This document shows positions 1-7,372 of a stretch of DNA of 64,000 bases, piece after piece (positions within the stretch are counted from its first letter, which is position 1; each line of letters opens with the position of its first letter). This DNA comes from CAVZVW01 sp963778845. GTDB lineage: Bacteria; Actinomycetota; Actinomycetes; Actinomycetales; Kineosporiaceae. The DNA is taken from positions 1-64,000 of the forward strand of contig CAVZVW010000002.1 in assembly GCA_963778845.1 (NCBI GenBank). Direction: 5' to 3'. Below the pieces are notes generated by a model. That model was given only the letters and a program-made list of their open reading frames with translations, ran no database searches and was not told the origin of the DNA. The position numbers and the translations under genes were made by a program.

Positions 1-265
1 TGCGGCCGGCGTGCTGGGCGGAGGCGTCGAGAAGGACGCCCACCTCGAGGCCGGGGTTGGGGAGGTCGGCGAACCGTTCTCCGTTGATGGTCGCGGTGCC
101 GGACGTCGGGGCGGTCAGGCCGACCATCACGCGCATCGTGGTGGACTTGCCGGCGCCGTTCGGGCCGAGGAAGCCTGTGACGCGACCGGACTGGGCGGTG
201 AAGGAGACGTTGTCGACGGCGGTGAAGCCGGCGTACCTCCGGGTCAGTGACTCAACAGTGATCAT
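1..265 (-). CDS. ABC transporter ATP-binding protein, N-terminal part (cut by the window edge)
   Basis: This is the N-terminal 88 codons of an ABC ATPase; the rest lies left of position 1. It starts MITVESLTRRYAGFTAVDNV and contains a complete Walker A, GPNGAGKST, near residue 37-45, followed by the usual TMRVMVGLTAPTSGT helix. The wording 'FLGPNGAGKSTTMRVMVGL' is typical of the drug/lantibiotic-exporter (DrrA/BcrA) type that works with a separate permease. A GAGGG Shine-Dalgarno lies 7 nt before the ATG at 265. It is divergent from the two-component pair at 396-2191, an arrangement often seen when the kinase/regulator controls the exporter. The Walker B and signature motifs are outside the window, so substrate and partner cannot be told. 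Confidence 0.9.
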   Translation of the reverse strand, partial: MITVESLTRRYAGFTAVDNVSFTAQSGRVTGFLGPNGAGKSTTMRVMVGLTAPTSGTATINGERFADLPNPGLEVGVLLDASAQHAGR

Positions 266-383
266 GTGAGAACCCTCGCCGCGTCGCGGCGTGCGCACAT
301 CGGCGTCGAGGCCGGACCAGCCTCCGCCGCTGGGAGGAGCGGATCTCGTTCTTTCGGTCGGTCCCCGGCGCCTCGGCGGTCCC

Positions 384-389
384 TAGGCT
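384..389 (+). promoter_or_regulatory. -10 box of a leaderless promoter for the histidine kinase gene
   Basis: TAGGCT fits the actinobacterial TANNNT consensus and ends 6 nt before the GTG at 396, so transcription should start at or next to the start codon. No Shine-Dalgarno sequence is present. This supports the chosen start. Confidence 0.55.
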
Positions 390-395
390 GGGTGT

Positions 396-1538
396 GTGAT
401 CACCAACGCCCTGCGCTCGCTGTGGGCCGAGCCCCGAGCAGCCGCCGTTCCCGAACGGGTGTCGCGCGACTGGGTGCTGGTCGGGGCGTTGATGGTGACG
501 GCGCTGCTCGAGGGAGTCCTCCGGGACGACGTCGCCTGGCGGCCGTTCGTGACGATCGTGGCGGTCGGGCTTGCGCCGGTGCTGCTGTGGCGGCGTACCC
601 ACCCGTTGGTCTGCGTCGTGGTGGGCTTCGGCACCGGCATGGCGTTGGGACTGGCGAGCCAGCTGGCCGGGATCCCGGGTGTGGGCCTCAACACGATGAT
701 CTACATCCTGGTGCTCGTCTACGCGCTGGTCCGCTGGGGTTCAGGGCGTCAGATCGTGATCGGGCTGGCGGTGGTGCTGGTCGCTGCGGTATTCAGCATT
801 GCGACCGACTACACCGGGCCGGCCGAGCTCTTCGGCGGGTTCGGCATCCTGGCGGCGGCGGCCGCGGGCGGAGCGGCGTTCCGCTACCGCGCCGAGAGCC
901 GTCGCCGGGCGTTGGACCAGATCCGCAGCCAGGAGCGGATCGGCCTCGCGCGTGAGTTGCACGACATAGTCGCCCATCATGTCTCGGCGATCGCGGTGCA
1001 GGCGCAGGCGGGCCGGGCGATGGCCGGGCAGCGACCTGAGGCGGCGCTCGAGGCGCTGGCGGTCATCGAGGGGGAAGCATCGCGGACGCTGGCGGAGATG
1101 CGGGCGATGGTCCGGGTGCTGCGCGACGGAGCGTCGGCGGAGTACACCCCCCAGCCCGGCGTTGCCGACCTGGTGTCCCTCGCCCGCCGCGACCCGGTGC
1201 CGGTCGTCGACGTGGAGGTGCCGGGTGACCTGGACGAACTTCCGCTCCAGGTCGACGCGGCGGTCTACCGGCTGGCGCAAGAGGCGCTGACGAACGCCCT
1301 GCGGCACGCCCGCAACGCCTCGCGCGTGCAGATCCGGGTCGTCGAGGGTGGAGGAAGGCTGCGGCTCCGCGTGACCGACGACGGACAGATCGACCCGGTG
1401 CGGCCGGCGAGCCACGGCTTCGGGCTGCTGGGGATGACCGAGCGCGTGCAGCTGCTCGGCGGCACGTTGCGCGCCGGGCCGGCGCCCGAGGGCGGATGGG
1501 CGGTCGACGCTGAGCTGCCGACGGTGGTACGCCGATGA
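396..1538 (+). CDS. NarL-type sensor histidine kinase (HisKA_3)
   Basis: A 380-aa membrane histidine kinase. Several hydrophobic segments occupy about residues 25-165 without a large extracytoplasmic domain, as in DesK/LiaS-like intramembrane sensors. A HisKA_3 dimerisation helix follows, with the phospho-acceptor His at about residue 189 in ARELHDIVAHHVS. The HATPase part carries the N-box (AQEALTNALRHA) and G-boxes (VTDDGQ, HGFGLLGMTERV). The start is GTG with a leaderless promoter. Its stop overlaps the start of the response regulator gene (ATGA), so the two are co-translated. The likely target is the divergent ABC exporter gene; the signal is unknown. Confidence 0.93.
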   Translation: MITNALRSLWAEPRAAAVPERVSRDWVLVGALMVTALLEGVLRDDVAWRPFVTIVAVGLAPVLLWRRTHPLVCVVVGFGTGMALGLASQLAGIPGVGLNTMIYILVLVYALVRWGSGRQIVIGLAVVLVAAVFSIATDYTGPAELFGGFGILAAAAAGGAAFRYRAESRRRALDQIRSQERIGLARELHDIVAHHVSAIAVQAQAGRAMAGQRPEAALEALAVIEGEASRTLAEMRAMVRVLRDGASAEYTPQPGVADLVSLARRDPVPVVDVEVPGDLDELPLQVDAAVYRLAQEALTNALRHARNASRVQIRVVEGGGRLRLRVTDDGQIDPVRPASHGFGLLGMTERVQLLGGTLRAGPAPEGGWAVDAELPTVVRR

Positions 1539-2191
1539 CGGTGCGAGTGCTGGTGGCCGACGACCAGGACCTGGTGCGCACCGGCCTGTCCATGATCCTT
1601 GACGCCCAGCCCGACATCGAGGTCGTCGGTCAGGCCGCCGACGGCCACGCCGCGGTCGAGCTGGCGCGTAGGCTCCACCCCGACGTGTGCCTGGTCGACA
1701 TCCGGATGCCCGGGCTCGACGGCATCGAGGTGACCGAGCTCCTCGCAGGGCGGGGCGTCCCGGACCCGATGGCGGTGGTGGTGATCACGACCTTCGACCT
1801 CGACGAGTACGTCCACGGCGCGCTTCGGGCCGGCGCCCGAGGCTTTCTGCTCAAGGACGCCGGGCCGGAGCTGCTCGTCCAGGCCGTGCATGCCGCCGCC
1901 GTCGGCGATGCCCTGATCGCGCCGAACATCACCCGGCGGCTGCTGTCCACCCTGGCCGCCAGGGAACCGTCGAAACGACGTACCCACCCGATCGATCCGC
2001 TCACCGACCGCGAGGAGGAGGTGCTGGCGCTGGTCGCCCGCGGCCGCACGAACGCCGAGATCGCCGCCGATCTCTTCATCGGCCTGACGACCGCCAAGAC
2101 CCACGTCGCGAGCCTGCTGACCAAGATCGGCGCCCGCAACAGGGTCGAGATCGCCATGTGGGCCTACGACACCGGCCGGGTGGGGGACTGA
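1535..2191 (+). CDS. NarL/LuxR-family response regulator
   Basis: A 218-aa two-domain response regulator. The receiver domain (residues 1-120) has the acidic pair DD near residue 9, the phosphorylatable Asp at about residue 55 (VCLVDIRMPG), and the conserved Thr and Lys (ITTFD, LLKD). The C-terminal LuxR helix-turn-helix has LTDREEEVLALVARGRTNAE followed by TAKTHVASLLTKIGARNR. The ATG overlaps the TGA of the kinase gene, so it is the cognate partner. It would bind DNA when phosphorylated, most plausibly in the 130-nt divergent region at 266-395. Confidence 0.95.
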   Translation: MTVRVLVADDQDLVRTGLSMILDAQPDIEVVGQAADGHAAVELARRLHPDVCLVDIRMPGLDGIEVTELLAGRGVPDPMAVVVITTFDLDEYVHGALRAGARGFLLKDAGPELLVQAVHAAAVGDALIAPNITRRLLSTLAAREPSKRRTHPIDPLTDREEEVLALVARGRTNAEIAADLFIGLTTAKTHVASLLTKIGARNRVEIAMWAYDTGRVGD

Positions 2192-2234
2192 AGCCGCCGT
2201 CCAAGGACTCGGAGAAGCCGTTCCGCCAAGCAAG

Positions 2235-2325
2235 CAGGATTCGATGAGCGCGGTCTCGTCAAGGAGATGCGCCGCCAGCCGCGCATCGCGTGTGCGGTGA
2301 GCTGGGTGCCGTTGTCCATCCCGAT
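2235..2325 (-). pseudogene. Possible transposase (DDE/rve core) fragment
   Basis: The reverse strand reads IGMDNGTQLTAHAMRGW, which resembles the 'DNGTxFTSxAMRGW' stretch around the second catalytic Asp of IS3/IS481-type transposase cores. The resemblance lasts only about 17 residues, then the frame loses sense. No terminal inverted repeats were seen. It is best treated as a relic, and the assignment is tentative. Confidence 0.3.
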
Positions 2326-2334
2326 ATTCGCCAG

Positions 2335-2520
2335 TCAACGCCCGGTTTCCGTGATCAGTTCCTCCAACACCACGCGGGTGTCGTCGGGGATCTGTTGGTC
2401 GGCAGCCGACATGAGGCTGGCCGCGTAGTGAGTCTTTCCGCGTATGACTGTCAAGCTCGGGCCGCCGCGCTCGACGCACTTGTCCCATTCGTCCCGCGAG
2501 CGGATGGTCTCGCGGCACGT
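2335..2520 (-). pseudogene. C-terminal fragment of an unrecognised protein
   Basis: An open stretch of about 60 codons with no start of its own ends at a TGA (2335-2337). It reads protein-like: RDEWDKCVERGGPSLTVIRG then KTHYAASLMSAADQQIPDDT and VVLEELITETGR. The composition (mixed charged and aliphatic residues, few Arg/Pro/Ala runs) is unlike the arbitrary frames around it, so it probably once was a gene. I do not recognise the family. Its 5' end collides with the HxlR-like fragment on the other strand. Confidence 0.3.
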
Positions 2521-2653
2521 CTACGCGGAGGTTCCCCCACGAGTCGAGTACGAGCTCACCGAACGGGGTCACAGCCGGGAGTCCGTACTGTGGGCCCTGT
2601 GGAAGTGGGGCGCGCGCGACCAGCCGACCGTCGCCGCTACCGGAGTGCCGTAG
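2500..2653 (+). pseudogene. C-terminal fragment of an HxlR-family regulator
   Basis: The frame ending at TAG 2651 contains VSRHVYAEVPPRVEYELTER, then G followed by LWALWKWGARDQ. This is the signature C-terminal part of HxlR-type winged-helix regulators (YAEVPPRVEYxLTxxG). The recognition helix and N-terminal half are missing, and an 'ADGL' just upstream is in another frame, which suggests a frameshift as well as truncation. It is non-functional by appearance. Confidence 0.55.
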
Positions 2654-2890
2654 ATGGATCGTCGCGCTCCGCATGACGACCCGCTGTGGTCGCGCTCCCC
2701 GTGACGATCCTCTTGCGGAACGCGATCCGGATCGACTGACCGACCCGAAGCGGTCGCGCGCCACCGCGGACGCACGGTCATGCCGCCGACCGTGCGCCAG
2801 TCGCCCTACCGTGCCGCGTTCGGGGCGGAGGGCAGGGGCGCGCAGTTCGGCCTGTCGCGCACCGCTGGTCGGTGGTTCAGCGTGGTAGCC

Positions 2891-3817
2891 ATGACGATCA
2901 TTTCGCGAGCCATGGGAGTTCCCGATGCATCGACGGAGGCCTCGACCGCGGCGACGATGGCGGCCGAGGCATACCTGGGACGGTTCAAAGACCTGTCCCG
3001 CCAGCACGCCGCGTCCGACCTGCGGGTGTTCCTGTCCTGGTGCGCCGACCGGGACCTGGACCCGTTGGCGCTGCACCGGGCACATCTTGAGCTGTACCGT
3101 GCGCTGGCTTCAGGAGACCCGTCACTACAAGCCGTCCACCGTCTCCCGCCGGGTCAGCGTCGTGGCAGGGTTCTACCGCACCGCCGTCATCGACACCATC
3201 CTGGAATCCTCACCCGCGGACTACTTGCGCCGGCCTCGGGTCCCGCCGGAGTCCCCGACGCTCGGGCTGACCCACCTGCAGTTCGAGGCGCTGCTGACCG
3301 CGGCGCGCGGACCTCACCGAGCCGGTCAGACTTCGCCCTGGTCGCCATGCTCGGGCTGCTCGGGCTTCGCATCTTCGAGGCCTGCGCGTTGGACGTCGCA
3401 GATCTTTGTGAGGAGCACGGCCACCGCGTCCTACGGGTTCTGGGCAAGGGAGGACGGGTCGTCCTGGTGCCGCTGCCACCTGCGGTCGGACGCGCCGTCG
3501 ACGCCGCCATCAGCGGCCGCGGCAGCGGGCCCATCCTGCTCAACACCCGCGGCCGCCGGATGGATCGGCACGCCGCCACCCGCCGGCTGAAGCAGCTGGC
3601 CGCCCAGGCCGGCGTGCGTCTGCCACGAATGCACCCGCACATGCTGCGGCACACCTTCGTCACCACGATGCTCGACGCCAGCGTCGACCTGCGCGACGTG
3701 CAGATCGCCGCCCGCCACGCCGACCCCCGCACCACCATGCGCTACGACCGGGCCCGTCAGAACCTCGACCGACACCCCAACTACATCCTCGCCGCCTACA
3801 TGGCCTCAGGAACCTGA
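2891..3817 (+). pseudogene. Tyrosine recombinase/integrase disrupted by two frameshifts
   Basis: A phage-integrase-family (tyrosine recombinase) gene. The N-terminal SAM-like core-binding part (AAEAYLGRFKDLSRQHAASD, then LRVFLSWC) begins at ATG 2891. The reading frame slips at about 3098, where one extra C follows TAC. The correct sequence then continues one frame over (VRWLQETRHYKPSTVSRRVS ... YLRRPRVPPE) until about 3300-3316, where a second slip returns to the first frame. The catalytic domain after that is intact: Arg in LLGLRIFEACALDV, Lys in GKGGR, HMLRHT, then HADPRTTMRYDR with the Tyr nucleophile. All active-site residues exist, but not in one frame. The two compensating 1-nt changes could be real decay or sequencing errors. 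It sits at one side of the accessory island that ends at tRNA-Ser. Confidence 0.8.
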
Positions 3818-3844
3818 CCGGCCCGACGACACGGATCGACGAGC

Positions 3845-3885
3845 ACCCGCACGCCGCACGCCGCATGCCGCATGCCGCATGCCGA
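3845..3885 (+). repeat. Short tandem repeat GCCGCATGCC
   Basis: The tract repeats the units GCCGCAC and GCCGCATGCC several times between the integrase and hicA. No function is evident. Confidence 0.6.
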
Positions 3886-3913
3886 GAGGTCGGACGTTGC
3901 CGGCCGTTGTCCA

Positions 3914-3935
3914 GTGGTACCACCAGTAGTACCAT
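3914..3935 (+). promoter_or_regulatory. Tandem operator-like sites before hicA
   Basis: Two copies of GTRGTACCAY lie 12 bp apart: the perfect palindrome GTGGTACCAC (3914-3923) and GTAGTACCAT (3926-3935). They end 6 nt before the hicA start. A one-turn spacing of short palindromes is what a ribbon-helix-helix repressor such as HicB would bind. Autoregulation is inferred. Confidence 0.55.
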
Positions 3936-3941
3936 CAGAAG

Positions 3942-4190
3942 GTGCCATCGGTAGCCCGGATCGTCGCAGCGATGCGCGCCAACCCTCGCAACATTCGGTA
4001 CGAGGATCTCGCCAAGGTCTGCGAACACTACTTCGGCCCTCCCAGAACCAGCGGGGGATCACATGCGGTGTTCAAGACTCCTTGGCAAGGGGACCCACGG
4101 GTGAACATCCAAGACGATCACGGGAAGGCCAAGGCCTACCAGGTTCGGCAGGTACTGGCCGCCCTCGACAAGCAGGAGGGAGAATCATGA
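3942..4190 (+). CDS. hicA: HicA-type mRNA interferase toxin
   Basis: An 82-aa protein with the dsRBD-like HicA fold: an N-terminal basic helix (RIVAAMRANPRN), then the hallmark GGSHAVFKTPW with the catalytic His at residue 41. HicA toxins cleave mRNA/tmRNA and are neutralised by HicB. The GTG start is the first in frame after two operator-like palindromes. Its TGA overlaps the ATG of the antitoxin gene by ATGA. The length matches the slightly longer HicA variants. It is part of the island beside the broken integrase, a common place for such modules. The pair looks intact. Confidence 0.85.
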   Translation: MPSVARIVAAMRANPRNIRYEDLAKVCEHYFGPPRTSGGSHAVFKTPWQGDPRVNIQDDHGKAKAYQVRQVLAALDKQEGES

Positions 4191-4531
4191 CCACTGTCGG
4201 CAGCGACATCACCCACTACACCTACCGCGTGACCTGGTCTGCCGAGGACGACGAGTTCGTCGCCACGTGCCTGGAGTTCCCCTCGTTGTCCTGGCTGGCG
4301 GACACTCAGGAAGGCGCCCTGCAAGGTCTTCGTGCCGTCGTCGCCGAAGTGGTCGACGACCTCCGTCGCAACGAAGAACCAGTGCCGCAGTCCCTGTCCT
4401 CTCGAACCTACTCAGGCAAGTTCAACCTCCGCGTCGGTGAACAACTGCACCGCAAGCTCGCGATGGAAGCAGCCACGCAGAACCTCAGCCTGAATCAGTA
4501 CGTCGTCCGGCGCCTGACCAACGCCTCCTGA
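4187..4531 (+). CDS. hicB: HicB-type antitoxin
   Basis: A 114-aa antitoxin. The N-terminal partial RNase H-like HicB domain reads YTYRVTWSAEDDEFVATCLE and continues FPSLSWLADTQEGAL. The C-terminal segment, GKFNLRVGEQLHRKLAMEA then NLSLNQYVVRRL, is an Arc/HicB ribbon-helix-helix DNA-binding module. It should bind HicA and repress the operon through the palindromes at 3914-3935. The ATG overlaps the hicA stop, so toxin and antitoxin are translationally coupled, with the toxin first as is normal for hicAB. Confidence 0.87.
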   Translation: MTTVGSDITHYTYRVTWSAEDDEFVATCLEFPSLSWLADTQEGALQGLRAVVAEVVDDLRRNEEPVPQSLSSRTYSGKFNLRVGEQLHRKLAMEAATQNLSLNQYVVRRLTNAS

Positions 4532-4576
4532 TGTCTGCGACGTGAACGGCGTGGAACCGGACACCTGTGGGTGGAG

Positions 4577-5023
4577 TCATCCCGCGACGTCGCGGACTGC
4601 GATCACCCGGGTCACCGCGACGCGGACCAGCAGCTCGCCCGACACCCCGTTTCGCGCCCCGTACTCCTCGGCCCGGTGTGCGCCCATGTACCGGCCGCCG
4701 ATGACGGCCGCCCAGTGTCGAACCTGATGGAGGTCGTCGACGAGCCGCGCGGTGCCCATCACAGTGACGAACGTGAACGGTGGCTGCTCGTCGTCCCAGC
4801 ACAGGCTGACCCGAGGGTCCCGGCGCAGGGCGCGACCCTTGCCGGAGCTCTCACCGGTGTTGAAGAGGACCTCGGTGGCGTCGCCCGTGCCATCCAGCGC
4901 CACCCAGGCCGGTGTGACCAGTGGTGAGCCGTCGGCACGCGTGACGGCGACCTTGGCTGTGCGGGCCGGGAGGGCAGTGACGAAGTCGCGCCACCAGTCG
5001 GGTGCGGTCGCAAGGGTCGGCAC
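4577..5023 (-). CDS. PPOX-class (split beta-barrel) F420/FMN-dependent protein
   Basis: About 148 aa of the pyridoxamine-5'-phosphate-oxidase-like split barrel family. Features are AKVAVTRADGSPLVTPAWVA, then VLFNTGESSGKGRALRRDPR (the cofactor phosphate-binding stretch) and VSLCWDDEQPPFTFVTVMGT. Actinobacterial members mostly bind F420 and reduce small molecules, but the exact substrate cannot be read from sequence. A start eight codons upstream (ATG 5047) is possible. I prefer GTG 5023 because TACGCT (5030-5035 on this strand) lies 6 nt before it, a leaderless promoter, and because family members begin close to 'MPTL'. It is a single gene, convergent with hicB. Confidence 0.82.
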   Translation of the reverse strand: MPTLATAPDWWRDFVTALPARTAKVAVTRADGSPLVTPAWVALDGTGDATEVLFNTGESSGKGRALRRDPRVSLCWDDEQPPFTFVTVMGTARLVDDLHQVRHWAAVIGGRYMGAHRAEEYGARNGVSGELLVRVAVTRVIAVRDVAG

Positions 5024-5258
5024 GGAAGCAGCGTAGGCGGACGGCACGGCGAGCCGGCTCGCACGATTCCATAATCATGGGACGGCCGCGCATCAGTTGC
5101 TCCAGCCATGCCAGTGATGCTGTCGGCCATCGTGGGCTCCGCGGGGTTGGCGAACAGGTGGCGGCCGCGCTCGGCGGGTTTACCCACAGCCTGGGTCGCC
5201 CGCTCCTGCGGGCGCTCGGCGTAGGGTCACCGCCACGAGGCCGATGAGGAGACAGGCT

Positions 5259-6152
5259 GTGGAATCGTCACGTCAGCGTGCGTGGCTGATGTTCAGCATC
5301 ACGCCGCCTCGGAAGTCGACGTCGCCGCAGGACACCCAGCAGATCGCCAAGGTCACGATCGAGCGTCTTCGGCGGCTCGACCTCGACGCCCTGATCGTTT
5401 ATGACATCGACGACGAGAGTGACCGCAACCCCGAGGATCGGCCGTTCCTCTATCTACCCATCCAGGACCCGGGCGACTTCCACTCCCGGTACTTGACCGA
5501 ATGGGACCGTCCGGTCATCGTCTACCGGTGCGTGGGCAAGTACGACCCGGCCGACCTGGAGTCGTGGCTCGCCGCGCAGAACCCCGAGCAGGTGCGCACG
5601 GTGTTCGTCGGGGCATCCTCAACCTCCAGGCAGGTGCTGACCAGCCTCGCCGAGGCGCACGCCCTGTGGCGGAACACGCGCCCAGAGTTGCCCATGGGCG
5701 GGGTTGCCATTCCCGAGCGGCACACCAGCGGCGGCCGGGAGCACCGGCGGATGCTGCGCAAGCAGCGCGAGGGCGTGTCCTTCTTCGTCACTCAGGTGGT
5801 CTACGACGCCGACGCCGCCAAAAGCATGGTCTCCGACTACCACTACGCCTGCCTCGACCAGGGGCAGGAACCAGCGCTAGTGATCTTCACGCTCGCGGTA
5901 TGTGGCTCGCTGAAGACGTTGGCATTCCTGGAATGGCTGGGAGTCGATGTTCCCCGCTGGATGCGCAACGACCTGGAACGATCCGACGATCCGCTGGCAG
6001 CGTCGTTCGATCACTGTGTGGCCACCGCCCAAGATCTGGCCAAGTTCTGCCGGCGCCTAGGCATGTCGTGCGGCTTCAACGTCGAGAGTGTCTCCATCAG
6101 GCGCACCGAGATCGACGCCTCAGTGCGTCTCGCCGAGCACCTGCGAGCGTAA
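5259..6152 (+). CDS. Methylenetetrahydrofolate reductase-like protein
   Basis: A 297-aa protein resembling the MTHFR TIM-barrel family. It has the start-of-barrel FSITPPR, an IERLRRLDLDALIVYDI strand, and the characteristic GGVAIPERH ... REHRRMLRKQREGVSFFVTQ then VVYDAD, matching 'G(V/A)AxYPExH ... LKxKxDAGADFxxTQxxxD' of MTHFR. It is not a housekeeping metF-like enzyme: identity is patchy, and the middle (YRCVGKYDPADLESWLAAQN) is unusual. The start is GTG 5259 with GAGGAG 7 nt upstream, preferred to an ATG 15 nt earlier that lies inside that Shine-Dalgarno. It stands alone in the island. The reductase fold is likely; the substrate is unknown. Confidence 0.65.
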   Translation: MESSRQRAWLMFSITPPRKSTSPQDTQQIAKVTIERLRRLDLDALIVYDIDDESDRNPEDRPFLYLPIQDPGDFHSRYLTEWDRPVIVYRCVGKYDPADLESWLAAQNPEQVRTVFVGASSTSRQVLTSLAEAHALWRNTRPELPMGGVAIPERHTSGGREHRRMLRKQREGVSFFVTQVVYDADAAKSMVSDYHYACLDQGQEPALVIFTLAVCGSLKTLAFLEWLGVDVPRWMRNDLERSDDPLAASFDHCVATAQDLAKFCRRLGMSCGFNVESVSIRRTEIDASVRLAEHLRA

Positions 6153-6337
6153 CCGGAGCACTCGACCAGGCGGCCCCCACGCCCGCTCATGCCGCTGACC
6201 GCGCTTGCGCCCTCTGTGTAGATCCCCTGTACGAACGGGAACAGCCACAACTGAGACCACCCGCCAACGGCTCGGCGCGACCGCCTCGTCCTGGGGCATC
6301 TGGCTCGGCGCCGCACTCTGGACCCGGGCTTGGTTTT

Positions 6338-6363
6338 CGTCATACGATAATTGCATGGTGACG
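6338..6363 (+). promoter_or_regulatory. Leaderless promoter and palindrome of the RHH/toxin-like pair
   Basis: TACGAT (6343-6348) lies 6 nt before the ATG at 6355. The arms CGTCA (6338-6342) and TGACG (6359-6363) flank it as an inverted repeat with a 16-nt spacer. The overlap of arm, -10 box and start codon suits autorepression by the ribbon-helix-helix product. Inferred from layout. Confidence 0.5.
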
Positions 6364-6588
6364 GAGGAGCAGATCCAGAAGTGGGCCGACGAGGCCGAGG
6401 CCGGCTACGACGTCGAGGAACTGAAGCGGCGTGGCCGTGGCCGTCCTGGCCGTGGAGCCGAGCCGATGCAGGTGGTGGCGGTCCGGCTCACCACTGAAGA
6501 GCTCGACGCTCTGGACGCGGCGGCGGCCAGGAGCGCCATGAGCAGGTCTGAGCTCATCCGCGCGGCACTTGCCCACTTCGCAGCGTGA
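6355..6588 (+). CDS. CopG-like ribbon-helix-helix antitoxin
   Basis: A 77-aa protein. The N-terminus is acidic and helical (MVTEEQIQKWADEAEAGYDV), followed by a basic RRGRGRPGRGAEP linker. The RHH module is QVVAVRLTTEELDALDAAAA then RSAMSRSELIRAALAHF. Such 'ExxxxxWADEAExGYD' proteins are DNA-binding antitoxins paired with a small downstream toxin. The ATG is fixed by a leaderless promoter. Its stop overlaps the next start as GTGA. Confidence 0.8.
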   Translation: MVTEEQIQKWADEAEAGYDVEELKRRGRGRPGRGAEPMQVVAVRLTTEELDALDAAAARSAMSRSELIRAALAHFAA

Positions 6589-6827
6589 AGGTCCACCCGG
6601 CCGCCCTCAAACACGGCATCGCGGCCGAGGACACCGTCCAAGCGGCCGAATGGCCCCCGTGGATCGAACCACTCGACGACGACGACTTGTCGCGGCGAGA
6701 GCTGCGGCTCGGGTTCGACACCACTGCGCGACTGCCGGAGACCGTCGTTCTCGTCTTCGACAGCGGGGACGAGATGGTCATACACGCCATGCCGGCCCGC
6801 AAGAAGTACCTGGACCTCCTGCCCTGA
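6585..6827 (+). CDS. Small toxin-like protein (BrnT-like fold suspected)
   Basis: An 80-aa protein beginning GTG AAG inside the antitoxin stop. It reads HPAALKHGIAAEDTVQAAEW, RRELRLGFDTTARLPETVVL and VFDSGDEMVIHAMPARKKYL. The 'KHGI..ED...A' start, the middle beta-hairpin and the terminal 'IHAMPARKKY' parallel BrnT-type RNase toxins (KHGVxFExA ... IISARKATxxE), but the family is not identical. The gene order RHH then toxin, with a 4-nt overlap, supports a toxin-antitoxin role. The activity has not been established from sequence. Confidence 0.65.
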   Translation: MKVHPAALKHGIAAEDTVQAAEWPPWIEPLDDDDLSRRELRLGFDTTARLPETVVLVFDSGDEMVIHAMPARKKYLDLLP

Positions 6828-7172
6828 CGACCCGGGCGGCTTCAGGGCGTCGACTCGCCGGCCCAGATCACGGTCCCATCCCTCGCCCCACGCTGCAGCC
6901 CGAGGAATTGCCATGCGGGAGACACAGGTAGCGCCCGTCCGGCGTCACGAACGCCTGAATGAGAGCCCAGAGCTACTCGTCGTCCGGTCTGCCAGGCGGA
7001 GCCCTCGAGGCACAGTCACGCCCCCAGGATGGACCGCGACGATCAGTTGTCGCGATCGGCAATCCGCTGTCCGGGGCTCGGCGGGCGCACCGTCGCGTAC
7101 CCCAGCGAACAGGAGCACACGCCCACGGGCGTCCTCGCGCACCCGAGCGTGGAACTGAGACCAACACTCGAG
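6828..7172. other. Gene-free stretch between the toxin-like pair and tRNA-Ser
   Basis: About 345 bases without a convincing gene. I looked for a partial duplicate of the tRNA-Ser 3' end (an att site) here and around the integrase and saw none. Confidence 0.5.
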
Positions 7173-7207
7173 AACGCGGTCATACCCGCAGGGGGTATTA
7201 CCGCGTT
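7173..7207 (-). terminator. Hairpin downstream of tRNA-Ser
   Basis: Arms AACGCGGT (7173-7180) and ACCGCGTT (7200-7207) pair perfectly, with a further ATACCC/GGGTAT pairing inside after one mismatch. It lies 15 nt past the 3' end of the tRNA on the minus strand, the right place for an intrinsic-type terminator, although no U-tract follows. Confidence 0.65.
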
Positions 7208-7221
7208 TCCACAGGTCAGCG

Positions 7222-7308
7222 CGGTGGCGGTGGGATTTGAACCCACGGAGGAGTTGCCCCCTCACACGCTTTCGAGGCGTGCTCCTTTGGCCGCTCGGAC
7301 ACGCCACC
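7222..7308 (-). tRNA. tRNA-Ser (anticodon CGA)
   Basis: An 87-nt class II tRNA. The acceptor stem GGTGGCG/CGCCACC closes 7302-7308 with 7223-7229. The anticodon stem-loop has CTCGAAA in the loop, giving CGA (reads UCG, serine). A long variable arm (GAGGGGGCAACTCCTC) follows, then the T-loop GGTTCAAATCC. CCA is not encoded. It lies upstream of tadA and marks the edge of the accessory island; tRNA-Ser genes are frequent integration targets. Confidence 0.95.
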
Positions 7309-7372
7309 GCCGTCGAGGGTACCGGGTGCGGGCGTGGGCAACCGAATCGATGTCCACACCGGGTGCCCAAGA

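Larger units (their letters stand above)
2192..2890. other. Gene-poor junction with decayed gene fragments
   Basis: About 700 bases hold no intact gene. I see three short fragments with protein-like wording in different frames and on both strands (listed separately), ending just before the broken integrase. Codon use is less uniform and GC is lower than in the flanking genes. This looks like the worn edge of an inserted element downstream of the response regulator. Confidence 0.6.

Noticed and set aside
1265..3085. A 606-codon minus-strand frame across the response regulator gene
   Set aside because: It is the antisense shadow of the kinase and regulator genes plus the decayed region; no domain wording except the short fragments listed.
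2780..3817. Integrase as a single intact gene from 2780
   Set aside because: Although open throughout, the middle third in that frame (about 3100-3310) is nonsense. The family sequence is found in another frame there.
7222..7308. att duplication of the tRNA-Ser 3' end in the island
   Set aside because: I searched the 2200-2900 and 6828-7172 stretches by eye for GGGTTCAAATCC or its complement and found none.
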